A DNA stretch of 64,000 nt from assembly GCA_029582165.1 (NCBI GenBank), contig CM055870.1:42825513-42889512 (forward strand). Direction: 5' to 3'. Shown one piece after another: positions 45,440 through 56,364 of this stretch. Source of the DNA: Portulaca oleracea. Lineage: Eukaryota > Streptophyta > Magnoliopsida > Caryophyllales > Portulacaceae. The stretch's first letter is position 1. The number at the start of each line of letters is the position of its first letter. The notes beneath the pieces were generated by a model, which was given only the letters and a program-made list of their open reading frames with translations, was not told the DNA's origin and ran no database searches. Position numbers and translations under genes: made by a program.

Positions 45440-46380
45440 CAGGCCAGCCTGCACTGTGCAGACCCGCCTTGCTGCTCGCAAACCTTGGGTTCTAGCAATG
45501 CGGGCAGACCCGCTCGAAGGTGCCACCTCAAGTTTTCTCGGTTTGGTTTGCGTTACCAGTGCACTGCACAGCGAAGCTCGAGCCGCGCACTCCACCTAGT
45601 TTTGGTCTGGGTTTTGATTGTTCCCGGGTCACCATTCGGACCCGTAAATCAGGCAAACAAGCTTGGAAGCAGTTTCGGGTCCGGGTTTTGATTTTTTTCT
45701 GCTCCAGGCGGATCTGGACAAGTGAGTTCTGATCTTGGTTTTTTTTTTCGTCATACTGTGCAGATCCACCCGATTGAGTTCGGGTCTCGAGTTTTTTGAT
45801 TTCTTGCGTTGTGCAACCCCGCTGACCCAGTTAGGGTCCGGGGTTTCTTGCTCTGTGCAGACCTGCCTGACTGAGTTAGGGTCCCGGGTTTTTTGATTTC
45901 TTGCACTATGCAGACCCGCCTGACCGAGTTCGGGTCTCGGATCTATTCTCGGGTCAATGCGCGGACCCGCATTGCTGCTCTTGAATCTTGGGTCGGGATA
46001 GTGTTCATATGTTCCGATCCGTGCAGACCCGCCCCGTGCTAGCTCGAGTGTCCTTGGGTCTTATTTCTGTCAGGCAGACCCGCTCGACAATGAGTTCAGG
46101 TCCCGGGTTTTTCTTCCGTGCAGACCCGCCTAACTTTGAGTTCGGGTGTCGCGTCTTGAAATTTTTTTCACCATGCAGACCAGCCTGACCTTAAGTTTGG
46201 GTCCCAAGTTTTTCTTTCGTGCAGACCCACCTGGCTGTGTTGATTCACTTGTTCGGACCTGCCATTCGTCGTTCTCGGGACTTGGTTGAGCTTCCAGTCA
46301 TGCAGAGCCGGGTTCAAACCCGTCTATTGGTTCCCGGGCTACCATTTAGACCCGTCCTGTAGGTTCTCGGGTTCATTTTC
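45440..46380 (+). repeat. Degenerate 45-60 bp tandem array with GCAGACCCGCCTGA core
   Basis: About ten units of variable length share GTGCAGACCCGCCTGACC, then GAGTTCGGGTCCCGGGTTTT. Examples begin near 45762, 45856, 45909, 46022, 46111 and 46174. Units are imperfect and differ in spacer length. Short open frames across them are not genes. Confidence 0.85.
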
Positions 46381-46429
46381 TAGTTTAAGATCTGTCTTCA
46401 TTTTCTTTGTCTCGTATGCATATAGTGTG

Positions 46430-46740
46430 GATGAATTAAATTTTTAGAGTTTAATCCGAATAATGTAAATTATTCACGAATTTTTCTCATGAAATTTAAT
46501 TGATTCTAACAGGGACTCTTGGAGTAAAATTCGAGTCCTGAATGATTTCTCGAATTGATTCTCGTAAAGTCTTTGTGAATTAAATTTTAGAGTTTTAATT
46601 ATGAAAATATATTATTCTCCGAATTAGTTCTCGTAAAATTTAACGACTCCGATTTTTAGAGTTTAATTCAGAAAATGAGTTATTCTCTGAATTAATTCTC
46701 GTAAAATTTCAACTCCTTGGACCGAAAATCCTTTTGTTGA
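46430..46740 (+). repeat. Degenerate tandem repeats with TTAGAGTTTAATTC core
   Basis: Three or four diverged copies of a GAATTAAATTTTTAGAGTTT motif followed by ATTCTCnGAATTnnTTCTCGTAAAATTT occur in succession. Confidence 0.7.
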
Positions 46741-47337
46741 CAGCGAATTTGGATCTTCTGGCGATCTTAGCGGATATCTGTCTAGAGGTGATAGAGATCC
46801 TTGGTGAGCGAACCTGAGTCACAATTCTCAAGGTTCCTCTCATTTCTTTTGAGACTCAGACGAGGGACAAAGGAATGCAAATGAGGTCTTATGCATGCTA
46901 TGCTAGATGAATTACATTACAATACAAGACTCTATTATGCATGATTTTTATGCAACCTAATTTTAATGCATGATGTGACTCTTTTTTATTTTTGCGATGC
47001 ATGTGACTCTTTTTTGTTACTGAAGAAGAAAAGAAAAAAAAATTAATATGACCCATAATTAAAATTTAAAAAAATGTGATTCGAAATGCAAACTAATATG
47101 ACTTAAAATGAAAAAAATGTAGAAGCTCATATGACCTTTAAAAAAATGCACATAACCTAAAAAAACATTGATTTGGTGCATGCATGCAATATAAAACCCC
47201 CCCACTTTCCCGAGGAAAAAAAAAGGAATAAGGAAAAGTAAATAAAAACTTTAAATGTCAAGGGTGATTTTGAAGTGGGTTTCAGGACAAGGCAAAAATT
47301 GTGAAAATGATGAGTTCTCTTGTCGAACTACCTTGTA

Positions 47338-47570
47338 GGTTGCCATGATGCGGACATTGAGTGATGAATGAGCCCCCAGTTGGAATGCCACAAAAGATGA
47401 TATCAAGGAAAAGCTTGACCCACTTAAGCTCTCATAATGCGGATATTGAGTGATGAGTGAGCCACCAGTTGGAATACCGCAAAAGATGATATTAAGGGAA
47501 AACTTGACCCATTTAAGCTGCCATAATGCGGATATTGAGTGATGAGCGAGCCCCCAGTGGAATCGCCATT
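47338..47570 (-). repeat. Primer-binding region in triplicate (about 89-bp tandem repeat)
   Basis: Three consecutive copies share ATGCGGAYATTGAGTGATGA, then GAGCCnCCAGTKGGAATnCC. Only the last (minus-strand TGGCGATTCCACTGGGGGC, 47550-47568) lies 2 bases from the LTR and can serve as primer-binding site. The others (about 47371-47393 and 47460-47482) are diverged. Confidence 0.85.
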
Positions 47571-48298
47571 TGTAGGACCCTGGGAAAATTCCATTGGTGC
47601 CCTGCGCGCAAAGCTACGCACATGATGAGTGGGGTTCTCCATGGCCTTAAATTTCTTCTCGGGCAAGGAGAATTTGTCAGGAAGTTTGGCCCCTGGAGCA
47701 GTTGGTAAGCCAATGTCCAAGAAATGTTCCCTGAATTGAGGGATTTGTCTCAACATGTTTTGCAGGTTATCGACCATGTTGTCCCGAAATGGCGCAAGTT
47801 GCTCTTCCTGGGGTATAGTCTTTTCAGTGTGCACACTTCTATCATCATCCTCTAAGTCCTACCCTATGCGCATTCTGTCATTGATTGTTTGAATGGCCTG
47901 GATGACCCCTTCTATCCTACGATCCTGTTGGTTGGATCGTGTTTCTATTAAAGTACGGATGTCCCGCACCAACTCAGAAAGATCCGCAGCAGTGATGGGT
48001 TGGCCCCTAACTTCTTCTTCAGCCATAAAGTTGGAAGGAATAGACACTGTATCGCTTGTTGTCGATGAAGTTTGAGAAGAAATGTCAGAATCAGTATCAA
48101 GGACGACAGGCAAGCTTGCGCTTGGTGGTGTGAACGGGATTGGTGAGAAGCTAGATAACCTTTGAGATCCGACTCTGGCCTAGGACTTCACTCTTTGCTG
48201 TTTAGGTCCTATTTTGCCTTAGGCTAAAAAATAATAATAATAAGAAATACTATAAAATAAAATTACAATATTACAATGACACTTTTTGAGTGTTTACA
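47571..48298 (-). repeat. 5' LTR, rearranged, with a gag fragment in its middle
   Basis: The LTR ends are present (TGTAGGACCCTGGGAAAATT at the left, ACACTTTTTGAGTGTTTACA at the right). The middle of the 1.5 kb partner LTR is replaced by gag-like sequence (about 47610-48200), so this copy is only 728 bp. Confidence 0.75.
47620..48113 (-). pseudogene. gag fragment inside the 5' LTR
   Basis: The minus strand reads ITAADLSELVRDIRTLIETR and QQDRRIEGVIQAIQTINDRM, then a stop, then MLRQIPQFREHFLDIGLP and PEKKFKAMENPTHHVRSFAR. This resembles the N-terminal part of a Ty3/gypsy gag just before its core. It breaks off where LTR sequence resumes. Confidence 0.65.
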
Positions 48299-48303
48299 CA
48301 TTT

Positions 48304-50243
48304 GCTATATTTAGCAGTGTTTGTAGCTATAAAAAGTATTCTTCTATGCAGCCAGTTCTTCATAGTATTAAAAACTTCTACATCCTTCGGGGTGCAGTTC
48401 CTGAAGATTTGCCCGTTCCATGTTTGTCACGTGTTATAAAAGTAGCTACAAAGAGCGACATAAGCCATGTCCTTGCGCCACTAGGAGGCCTTTCAAACCC
48501 TAATTTTGCATGTCCAGTGCCCCAATTTGTCCCATCGGGGAGGTGAAGTCAGTCTATCAGTTTCTCTCTAATGCTTGTGGCAAGAGGGCAGTCGTAAAAG
48601 AGGTGGTCTATGGTCTCCTTGGTATGGTTACATAAGCTGCAGTTCTTTAGGATGGTAGGTTGATGTGCATGCATCCTGGTTCTAACTTGAATTCTTCCAT
48701 GCATGGTTAGCCAGGCACAAAATGAGTAACAAGGTGTGACCAGCCTATTCTTGACCAATCTGGCCTATGCCCATTTGTCCATATTTCCTGCTAACCAGTC
48801 ATACCCTTTCTTAGTTGTATAGTGGTCTCTTAGGGGGGGTGGCAGTTTGGAAAAGAACTTTTATCCTACATATCTTCTCAAAATACAAGCATACATCATA
48901 CCTTGGCTTGTATTCCCACCAGTTCCTCCCTCAGATATAATGCCGGTGAATCCATTTGATCTAGAGACACCCTTTGTTGTTACCAATGTCCATAAGCCGC
49001 TTGGCTATGAGAGCTTAGTTACATTTGGTTAGGTCTTTCAAGCCCAACCTCCTTGTGATCTGGGCTTGCAGACTATGTGCCACGCGATGGAAGGAGCCTT
49101 CGAGCAGTTTTCATCAGATCCCTAGAGGAGGTTCTTACAAATTTTGATGATGTTGGAGATGACTTCCGTGGGAATGATCATGATTGAGGCCCAGAAGGTG
49201 TATAAGCCCATAAGTATGTTGTTAATGAGCGTGACCCTACCTGCATATGAAATGTTGCTGCTCTTCCATGATCTTATGCGGGCAGTGATCTTATCCACAG
49301 GACGGTTGCAATCAACCTTGCTCAATCTACCATTAGTAATGGGCATTCCAAGGTATATGAAAGGGAGGTCTCCCTCCTCATATTTGGTAATGCTTAAAAT
49401 TTGAGCTTTTGTATTACCATGGACACCTCCAACCATTACTGTGGACTTCGTAGCATTGGCAGCAAGGCATGAGGTCTCCGTGAAATGCTCTAGAACTTGA
49501 TGAATCATGGTGAATGTGTCAACATCCGCAGTAGGAAAGACCATTAGGTCATCTGCGAAAACCAATTGAGTAAGCTAGTAGGCTCTGCAGCATGGAAGTA
49601 TTTGAAGTTTGGGTGATGAGTCACGTCTAGTAGGCTTCGGGAGAGGTATTCCATTGACAAGACGAAGAGAAGGGGGGAGATTGGGTCCCTTTGTCTAAGC
49701 TCACGCCCTCCAGTGAAAAAACCATAGTTATCTAAGATGATTTGAATGGTGAATGAAGTTGTTTTCACGCAAGCCATTATCCAGGAGATGAATTGTTCTG
49801 GGAATTTGTAACCTCAAAGGATGTCATAGATAAAATCCCAGTGAAACTGTTGAATGCTTTCCGAAGGTCAATTTTGAAAATGCAGCGGGATTTCCTTGTG
49901 CTCCTTTTGAAGCCACGCGTAAGCTCCTGGCACATTAAGATAAAGTGGAGAAGTTCTTTCCCGGGAACAAATTAAAGGCATACTGGCTTACTTATGAGGA
50001 GTGGAAGAACTTCCTTAATTCTAGATGCGAGCAGCTTTGAGATGCCTTTGTAGAGGACATTGCAACAGGAGATTGGTCTGAAGTCAGTTGTCGTCATTGG
50101 ATTGTCTTTTTTGGGGATTAGTGTCAGGCTAGTTGCGTTGACAGCTTTGTGCATGATTCCTGTTCTGAAGAACTCCTGAACTGCTTCATAAATCAGATTG
50201 TCGAGTTGTGGCCAAGCCTGCTTGAAAAACCCGCTTGTGTACC
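48304..50243 (-). pseudogene. L1-type LINE ORF2 remnant (RT to zinc-binding C-terminus)
   Basis: In order on the minus strand: LTLIPKKDNPMTTTDFRPIS and CCNVLYKGISKLLASRI (50130-50010), ELRQRDPISPLLFVLSMEYL (about 49710-49650), and the active-site MVFADDLMVF (about 49565). Then come FIYLGMPITNGRLSKVDCN and SYAGRVTLINNILMGLYTFW (49370-49180), and the zf-RVT part WLTMHGRIQVRTRM plus CSLCNHTKETIDHLFYDCP (48720-48570). Frameshifts divide it. It is cut on the right by the copia LTR at 50244 and bounded on the left by the LTR element ending at 48298. Confidence 0.9.
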
Positions 50244-51100
50244 TGTAGACACCGAATTTTGTGTTAGTTTTTAGATTATCTATTTCTTAAACAGATACAG
50301 ATTAATTGGCGGAATATTATAACAGTTATAAACAGTTAATCAAAACAACTACAGAGGCTTTAGTAATTATACCTCATCGCTAATTCCTGCTGAAGAAGAG
50401 GTTGACCTTCCATATTCCAACGCTGAAACCCTCTACTAAAAAAGTCCACGCAGCACTCCGGGAACCCAATTGCTAGATCGACCCGATCGAGACGAATCTC
50501 AATCTAAGATGTATGTGAGATTGTTTTGGGAAACAGAAAATGTTTCCTGAAACTAGAACTGCAAACTAAAAGAGAGAGGAACTCAGGAAATCACCATGGT
50601 ATCTCTCTAAGAGTCTTAGGCAGTTGGTGTTGAATAATCTCTCCCAGAGACCCCTTTACATAGTGTTTAGAAAACCTAGGGAAAAGGGTTCAAAACCCTA
50701 AAGGGCTGACTTAATGCAACGACGAATTTCTCAGGCCCAACATGGTCCGTGTTGGTCTCCAAAAAGTCCATTAACTCGGCCCATGGACACCACGGACCGT
50801 GGTGTCTCAACACGGACCGTGTTGGGTCAACACGGTCCGTGTTGAACCCAATTCGGTCCGTGTTGGGCTGATTTCTCACAGAAATCCATTTCCAACTTTT
50901 CTAAACGTGATACAATATCACTTAGGTTACATACATTGTTCCAGGGCACTGACTTGTGTGACCCAGTAGGACCAAATAATATAGTTGTAATTAAACATAT
51001 TCAATCACTAATTATAGCGGTCTCTAGCAAGACATATAATTACCATATTACTTTGGTTTAATCTCCGTGTATTTCGAACATTGTCGGGACATTCCCAACA
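50244..51100 (-). repeat. 3' LTR of a second copia element
   Basis: It runs from TGTAGACACCGAATTTTG to GGACATTCCCAACA, i.e. TG...CA borders with minus-strand start TGTTGGGAATGTCCC. The adjacent polypurine tract reads AAGTGGGAGAT on minus (51101-51111). The partner LTR is beyond the window, so the target duplication cannot be checked; the left flank is GTACC. It contains a CACGGNCCGTG cluster. Confidence 0.75.
50735..50872 (+). repeat. CACGGNCCGTG cluster in copia LTR
   Basis: Copies are AACATGGTCCGTGTTGG, CACCACGGACCGTGGTG, AACACGGACCGTGTTGGG, AACACGGTCCGTGTTG and ATTCGGTCCGTGTTGGG. The flanking GTGTTGG matches the copies in the Mutator-like element. Confidence 0.9.
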
Positions 51101-51681
51101 ATCTCCCACTTGTCCCACAAGTGTTCGATTCCTTGAATTCCCTTGTCACTTACTGTCTCTAGTTCGGATAAGGTAAGCTAAAGTCATCCTTATATAAGAC
51201 CCGAACGTTCCTCGATCTCCGAGTTTAGACTTTGAAAAACAGACGATCAACTATTGATTCAACTGAGCTCGGCCAAGCATTTTCAGTCAAATCTCACCGT
51301 GTGGCCAACGAGACAACTGTCCCTAATAGGGAGGACAATGCCATCTTGTTCAGACACACATTCTCACATGATCCAATTGTAACCCAGACACCGCCTTTAT
51401 AGCCTACTGTTACGAAAGGCGTTTGACGTGCTCCAAAGTTACAACAGACCATGTAGTCTATGTATTGAACTCAGGATTTAGGAATTTTGAGTAGTGAGAG
51501 CTCCTATGACAATTCCCAACTTAAAGAGCTCCCACTGCGGGTCAGTTCGGTAGTTGTTCTCAAAAATACCCATGTGATTGATTTATGATGTCATCACATC
51601 ACTATGATCACGAAACTTGATCATAACCTCAATCCTACATGCTAATTGTGTTGATATTATCACTGTTCCTACGTGATAATA
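51101..51681 (-). other. Copia 3' non-coding region between polypurine tract and Athila insertion
   Basis: Non-coding sequence continuous with 62333 onward once the Athila element and one copy of TAATA are removed. No gene is visible. Confidence 0.6.
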
Positions 51682-53160
51682 TGATAAGCCGCAAGTGCAC
51701 GGGTGAAATTGTAGCATGAATCAAGGTCGTTCCCACAGGGACTTTTCCTTTCAACGCACTGAACTAGCCTCCTAGTTGATTGCTAAGCCAATCAGGTTTT
51801 TGTTTGGAACAATCTAACTCTATTTCTTTTCACTACTAAAGACTAACAAACAAATATGCACACAATATACTTGGATTTAACAATATGAAAAAGGCGTTCA
51901 GGGGATAAAACCTAAGTCACTCTATGAATCAAACAAGCGGATTGAACATGTATGTCACTAATTTGGTACATTTTAGGGTCGATAATCGCATAAATTACTT
52001 CGCAATGAGATTTTGCCACTAGAGCGAATTGCCAAGACAAACCAATCACCTACTTTCGTGGTTATTTTGATTTAATCAAGGTTAAATATCTAATCATCCA
52101 ATGACCCCTAATTATAAAGTCTTCTATGTCTAGTTCACTTCATAACTAGTTTAATCCTAAGGGTTCCGATTATCGAATTTCTCCATTCGGTACTTCACTC
52201 AACAATCTAATTCCATATTCTTGATGGCCAGTCAAAAACAATGACATACATAATCAAAGGTTAAATAAATTGCATTCAAACTAGATTAACAAACTTGTTC
52301 AATCCAACAAAACTCAATTCATAAGAGAAACTAATAAGGGTTTATCCCCTAAACTTATGAAAACTACTCACTACTCATGTTCGATTCACTAAACATATGA
52401 AATTCTATACTAAAATGCATGGAAATCTAAAGAAGGAGGAATAAACCGAGTGTTGAATCAATCCTTGCTTGATTGGTGATCAGTGGGGACTTTTGCTCCT
52501 CCACTTCAATGGATTCTTGCAAGATAATCTTCAAACTCCAATGCACTCTGCCTCTTCACAATGGATGAATGTGGATGGAAATAAGGACTAAAGGATGGAT
52601 GAATATGATGATGAATTAGGGTTAGGTTATGGAATGGAGGATGGTAGGATGATGATTGCTCCCAAAGACAGCCGGAAATCACAATAATATAGGCAAATTT
52701 CAACTTAAAACCGCCGAAAACGAAAAGACGCAGGCGACACGGACCGTGCCAGGGGTGACACGGACCATGCCCCTAGTGACACGGACCGTGCCCCCTAGGC
52801 ACTACCCGTGTCGCTGCACTGCACAAATTTCCAAACTTTCTGGTCATAGGCACTACCCGTGCCACTGCTGACACCACCCGTGTCACTGCAGACTCGGGCC
52901 TAGGAGCTGTTTGGGCCATTGTTTGGACCTTGGGTGATCCAACTTCATACTTCTTGGTCCTTTATGCACACAACTTGGATCTACACTTGATTTTTGGCTC
53001 GGTTTACATCAATTCTTCACAAATTTCCTACAAAACTCACCAAACTCCAAACCAAGCGTAATATGGGAAATTCGGGCATAAAATAATACAATCACATCAA
53101 ATATTCCCCAAATTCTCATCAAAACAACCAAGTTCTCATATATACAAGAAGCACTTATCA
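51682..53160 (-). repeat. 3' LTR of the Athila-type element
   Basis: A 1479-bp LTR from TGATAAGCCGCAAGTGCACG to AGAAGCACTTATCA. It differs from its partner by about 20 substitutions (counted by eye), a 5-bp stretch near 51990, and one missing repeat unit in the CACGGNCCGTG cluster. The polypurine tract on minus (AAAGTATGGGGGATTT, 53161-53176) adjoins it. Confidence 0.95.
52735..52891 (+). repeat. CACGGNCCGTG cluster in Athila 3' LTR
   Basis: GACACGGACCGTGCC, a one-base variant (GACACGGACCATGCC) and another GACACGGACCGTGCC occur about 22 bp apart, followed by GGCACTACCCGTGTC and similar half-diverged copies. Confidence 0.9.
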
Positions 53161-53176
53161 AAATCCCCCATACTTT

Positions 53177-55093
53177 GCCCTTGCTTGTCCTTAAGCAAGT
53201 CAAGACTCAAAAGAAAAGGAAAATAAAGAAAAGAAAACAAAATAAAAGAAACCGGGACAAAAAGACTCAAAGAACTCAAATCAAAGAAAAATTAAAAAAC
53301 TCAAAAGTAAAATAAAAATAAAAACGAAAATATTTATTTAATTACAACTCCTAAGGATGGCATTTATAGAATATTCAATCAACCCAATCTAATCTATAGT
53401 ACAACCCAAGAATGAAGACAAAGCCAATTTACACGAATAAATGAAGACAAATTATACAAGAACGACACTCATCATTTTCAACCAATCTCCCTTATTCACC
53501 AATGAGAAAAGAATGCACATGTTAAGCATGAAACTAGGTACGATTGAGAGCAAAACTCACATGGTAGACACTCCTCTCATGTGTTTGAATATATAAAGAC
53601 GTTGTTTCTCTCATTACTCTAACCAAAGCAACAACCAACCACGTACTTGCTAAGAATCTCAACTCTCCACCGCGAAAATGCAATGCAACAATGACAATCA
53701 AGAGGTCTTTCAAGGGTTGTAACGGGGCTAGGGTTAAAGGGTAAGAAGTGGAAAATATTTGGGATATGTGGAGCTAAAAGCCAAAGCTTGAAACTATCCC
53801 ACGCCAATTCAACATACTATCATTCTCACCACTTATAATCAATCCAAATCGACAAATCAACCCCACAATCAATTGGAAACTTGCCTCAAAACAAAAGAAA
53901 CACAATGCTAAACACTTTATTCTCTTTTTTTTTTTCATTTTTCCGGAATTTTCCGATTTTTTTCTTTTTTTTCTTTCACACTTTTTCTGTTTTTCTGGTT
54001 TTTTTTCATTCTTTTTTTCATTGATTGAAACACTCACACACATATACAACACACTAGGCAAGCTCCAATTATCAACAACCTCAATGAACTCAATTGGGGA
54101 ATCAAACCAATATTTACAACTCAAACCAATCCCCGCCTCAAACCAAACCACAAAAGTAACCACAATCAACCCAACTTCAAACTCAAAACATTTCAAGCAA
54201 TGGCTTAAGGATAGGAATTATGTAATCGGCCAGTGACTTATAATGCGGGTTATCAAGAAAAGAAATGGTCAAGGCTAGAAGGGGCTAACTACGGATATTA
54301 CGATATAAACAGGTGGCCAAGGCTTGCGGGTTCATTCCTAATGCCTCTATCATCTTGTCAAAGTACAACGCATGGCAATTTCAAGGAGATGCAAAGCAAA
54401 TGAAGGAGGATGCCACAATGGTGAGCCACTCATGGACATAAGACCTATAAAAACGATTAGTCTTTTCTTTTAGGCTTATGTGGACTCACGGGTAACGCTC
54501 AACAATCAATACCCAGTTAAAAAGATATGCATATGCCCAATTCTCTCTTAAAATAGTGACAAAGGTAATCAGTCTCATTTTCCTAGCACAATTCTCACAA
54601 TATTTATCTTCACAACTCATGTCAATTCACAAAACTTCACAAATGGGCGATACAAGATTAAATCAAGTCAAAAGAAAACTTCACAAATGGGCTATACAAG
54701 ATTAAATCAAGTCAAAAGAAAACTATCTCGTCTAATCCTACTCAAAACTTTTCTTTTTTTTAAAAAACCTTTTTCAGATTTTCTAATTTTTTCTTAAAGA
54801 TTTTTTCAATTTTTTTTCAAAAACTTTACAAGACTCAAAAAGAAAATAAGAAAAAAAAACTAAAACAAACTACGAAAAAGAAGAAACTAAACTAGAAAAA
54901 CAAAGAAAATCAAACCAAATCAAAACAAAAAGACTCAAAACAAGTAAAAATCAAAATAAAAAGACTCAAAATACACATATACACAAAGATGAATAAGAAA
55001 ACCCCCCCCCATGCTTGAACCTAGCATTGTCCGCAATGCAAAACATAACACTAGAAACAAGGGAGGGATGGAGAAGGAAACCACATAGATGAA
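53177..55093. other. Athila 3' non-coding region
   Basis: A-rich and T-rich sequence with a 44-bp tandem duplication at about 54635-54723 (core CTTCACAAATGGGCKATACA) and a long T-rich block near 53930-54010. No gene is seen. Confidence 0.7.
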
Positions 55094-56364
55094 TCAAGGA
55101 GGAGGAGGTTGGGATGGACCACAGGTATGGTTTAGCTGCCAATCACGCATGGAGCGCATCAAGGCAAGCATTTCAGCTTGGGTCTGCTCAATTCTACCCT
55201 GGGAGTCCCGAAGGGCTTGAAATTCATGCTCATAATAGACTTGGAGGTCGTTAAGCCTCTCTTCAAAGGTAGGCTTACTCACTCCCTCATCGTTCGGCTC
55301 ATCATCACTACTTTCACCACCCTCTTCATCCTCGCGGATGGCAAGTGGACCCGCAAGAGCAGGCTGGTTCGGGTTCAAAGGAGGTAGAAAGAGGATGTTA
55401 GGGACATGTTGGATGGACACATTATCATGGGGAAGCCGCATCAACTCATTGTTAGGGTACCGCCACAAAACAGCAGCCCCGTCCAATGCACACATTTTCA
55501 TAGAACAAAAAGTCTTGGCATCCGAAGGCAAAGGTCCACCAACCAAATCTCTTTGATGGCGAACAGGGTCCCAACCAAAATGTCTCGCTAACACAGTAAG
55601 CAAACCCCCCACAACAATATCCCCTTTCCCAAGGCTAGCATGTCGTGCTAAATGAAGAGCAAAAAGGGCATCGAGATTAACATCAGGGCGAGCATAGTAC
55701 ATCCCCCACAGCACATAAAATTCGGCTTTAAAAGCCACATTCATACTGTCACCTCGACCAAACATACCACATGATAAAATCCGCTGAGTAACCCGAAAAG
55801 TCGGATTGCGGATGACAGTGCACTTTGAGTCACGGGGCCTATAGTCAGGCCGTGTGGTAAGGAACCGCCAAAAGGCTTTGGGGTTCCAGTCATCATCACC
55901 AGGCACCTCTCTCTTCCTACTGTCAGTTATAACAGGAAGTTGAAAAATCTCAGCAAATTCAACCAAAGTCAGGGAATGGGTCTCTTCATCAATGTGAAAA
56001 CTAATCAAACCATCCCTAGTGGCCAAATCTACTTCAAAAGTGCAAAGCACCTCCAAGGTCAGGTTCCTATAAGTTGGTTCTCTCATTCGAGCAAAGCGTA
56101 ACATGCCACATCTATTTAACAACCATTCAACATCAGTTAACATGCTAGTTGATTTTAAAATGGTTCATGCATATACCTAGTGGCCACAACTCTACGCTTG
56201 CTCAAAGCAAGATAACGATTATACATTTCACCTTCGAGATTAAAGGGATTGTTACCTCGGCTTTGACGAGAAGAACGTGCACCTTTATCCCGACCCGTGC
56301 TTGCATCAGCTTTCCTCCTCTTTGACAAAGGTTCCTCTTGAACTTGACCGCGTCCCCTAACCAT
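55094..56364 (-). pseudogene. Athila ORF (env-position ORF of Athila elements), frameshifted
   Basis: The start is MVRGRGQVQEEPLSKRRK, basic and NLS-like, then MYNRYLALSKRRVVATRY. A one-base frameshift in a T run near 56157 breaks the frame. The next frame continues ILKSTSMLTDVEWLLNRCG, YRNLTLEVLCTFEVD, the LISFHIDEETHSLTLVEFAE segment, FYVLWGMYYARPDVNLDALF and GKGDIVVGGLLTVLARHFGW. It ends in a coiled-coil stretch and a PPPP tail. This agrees with the Athila-specific protein family (ATHILA ORF-1, PF03078). Its function is not established. Placement downstream of pol matches Athila elements. Confidence 0.85.

Larger units (their letters stand above)
41465..48298 (-). mobile_element. Large, nearly non-coding LTR retrotransposon
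   Basis: It is flanked by the direct repeat CATTT (41460-41464 and 48299-48303). The LTR ends are recognisable in both copies: CATTGTAATATTG next to the minus-strand TGTADACACYC start, and AATTTTCCCRGG at the other end. A polypurine tract (AAAGTGGGGGCTAAC on minus, 42974-42988) abuts the left LTR, and a primer-binding site adjoins the right LTR, so it reads on the minus strand. The 4.6 kb interior has no pol. It is filled with tandem arrays, in the manner of large retrotransposon derivatives mobilised in trans. Confidence 0.82.

Noticed and set aside
53774..54196. 140-codon minus-strand frame
   Set aside because: Lys-rich part comes from a T-rich block in Athila non-coding DNA; no family resemblance.
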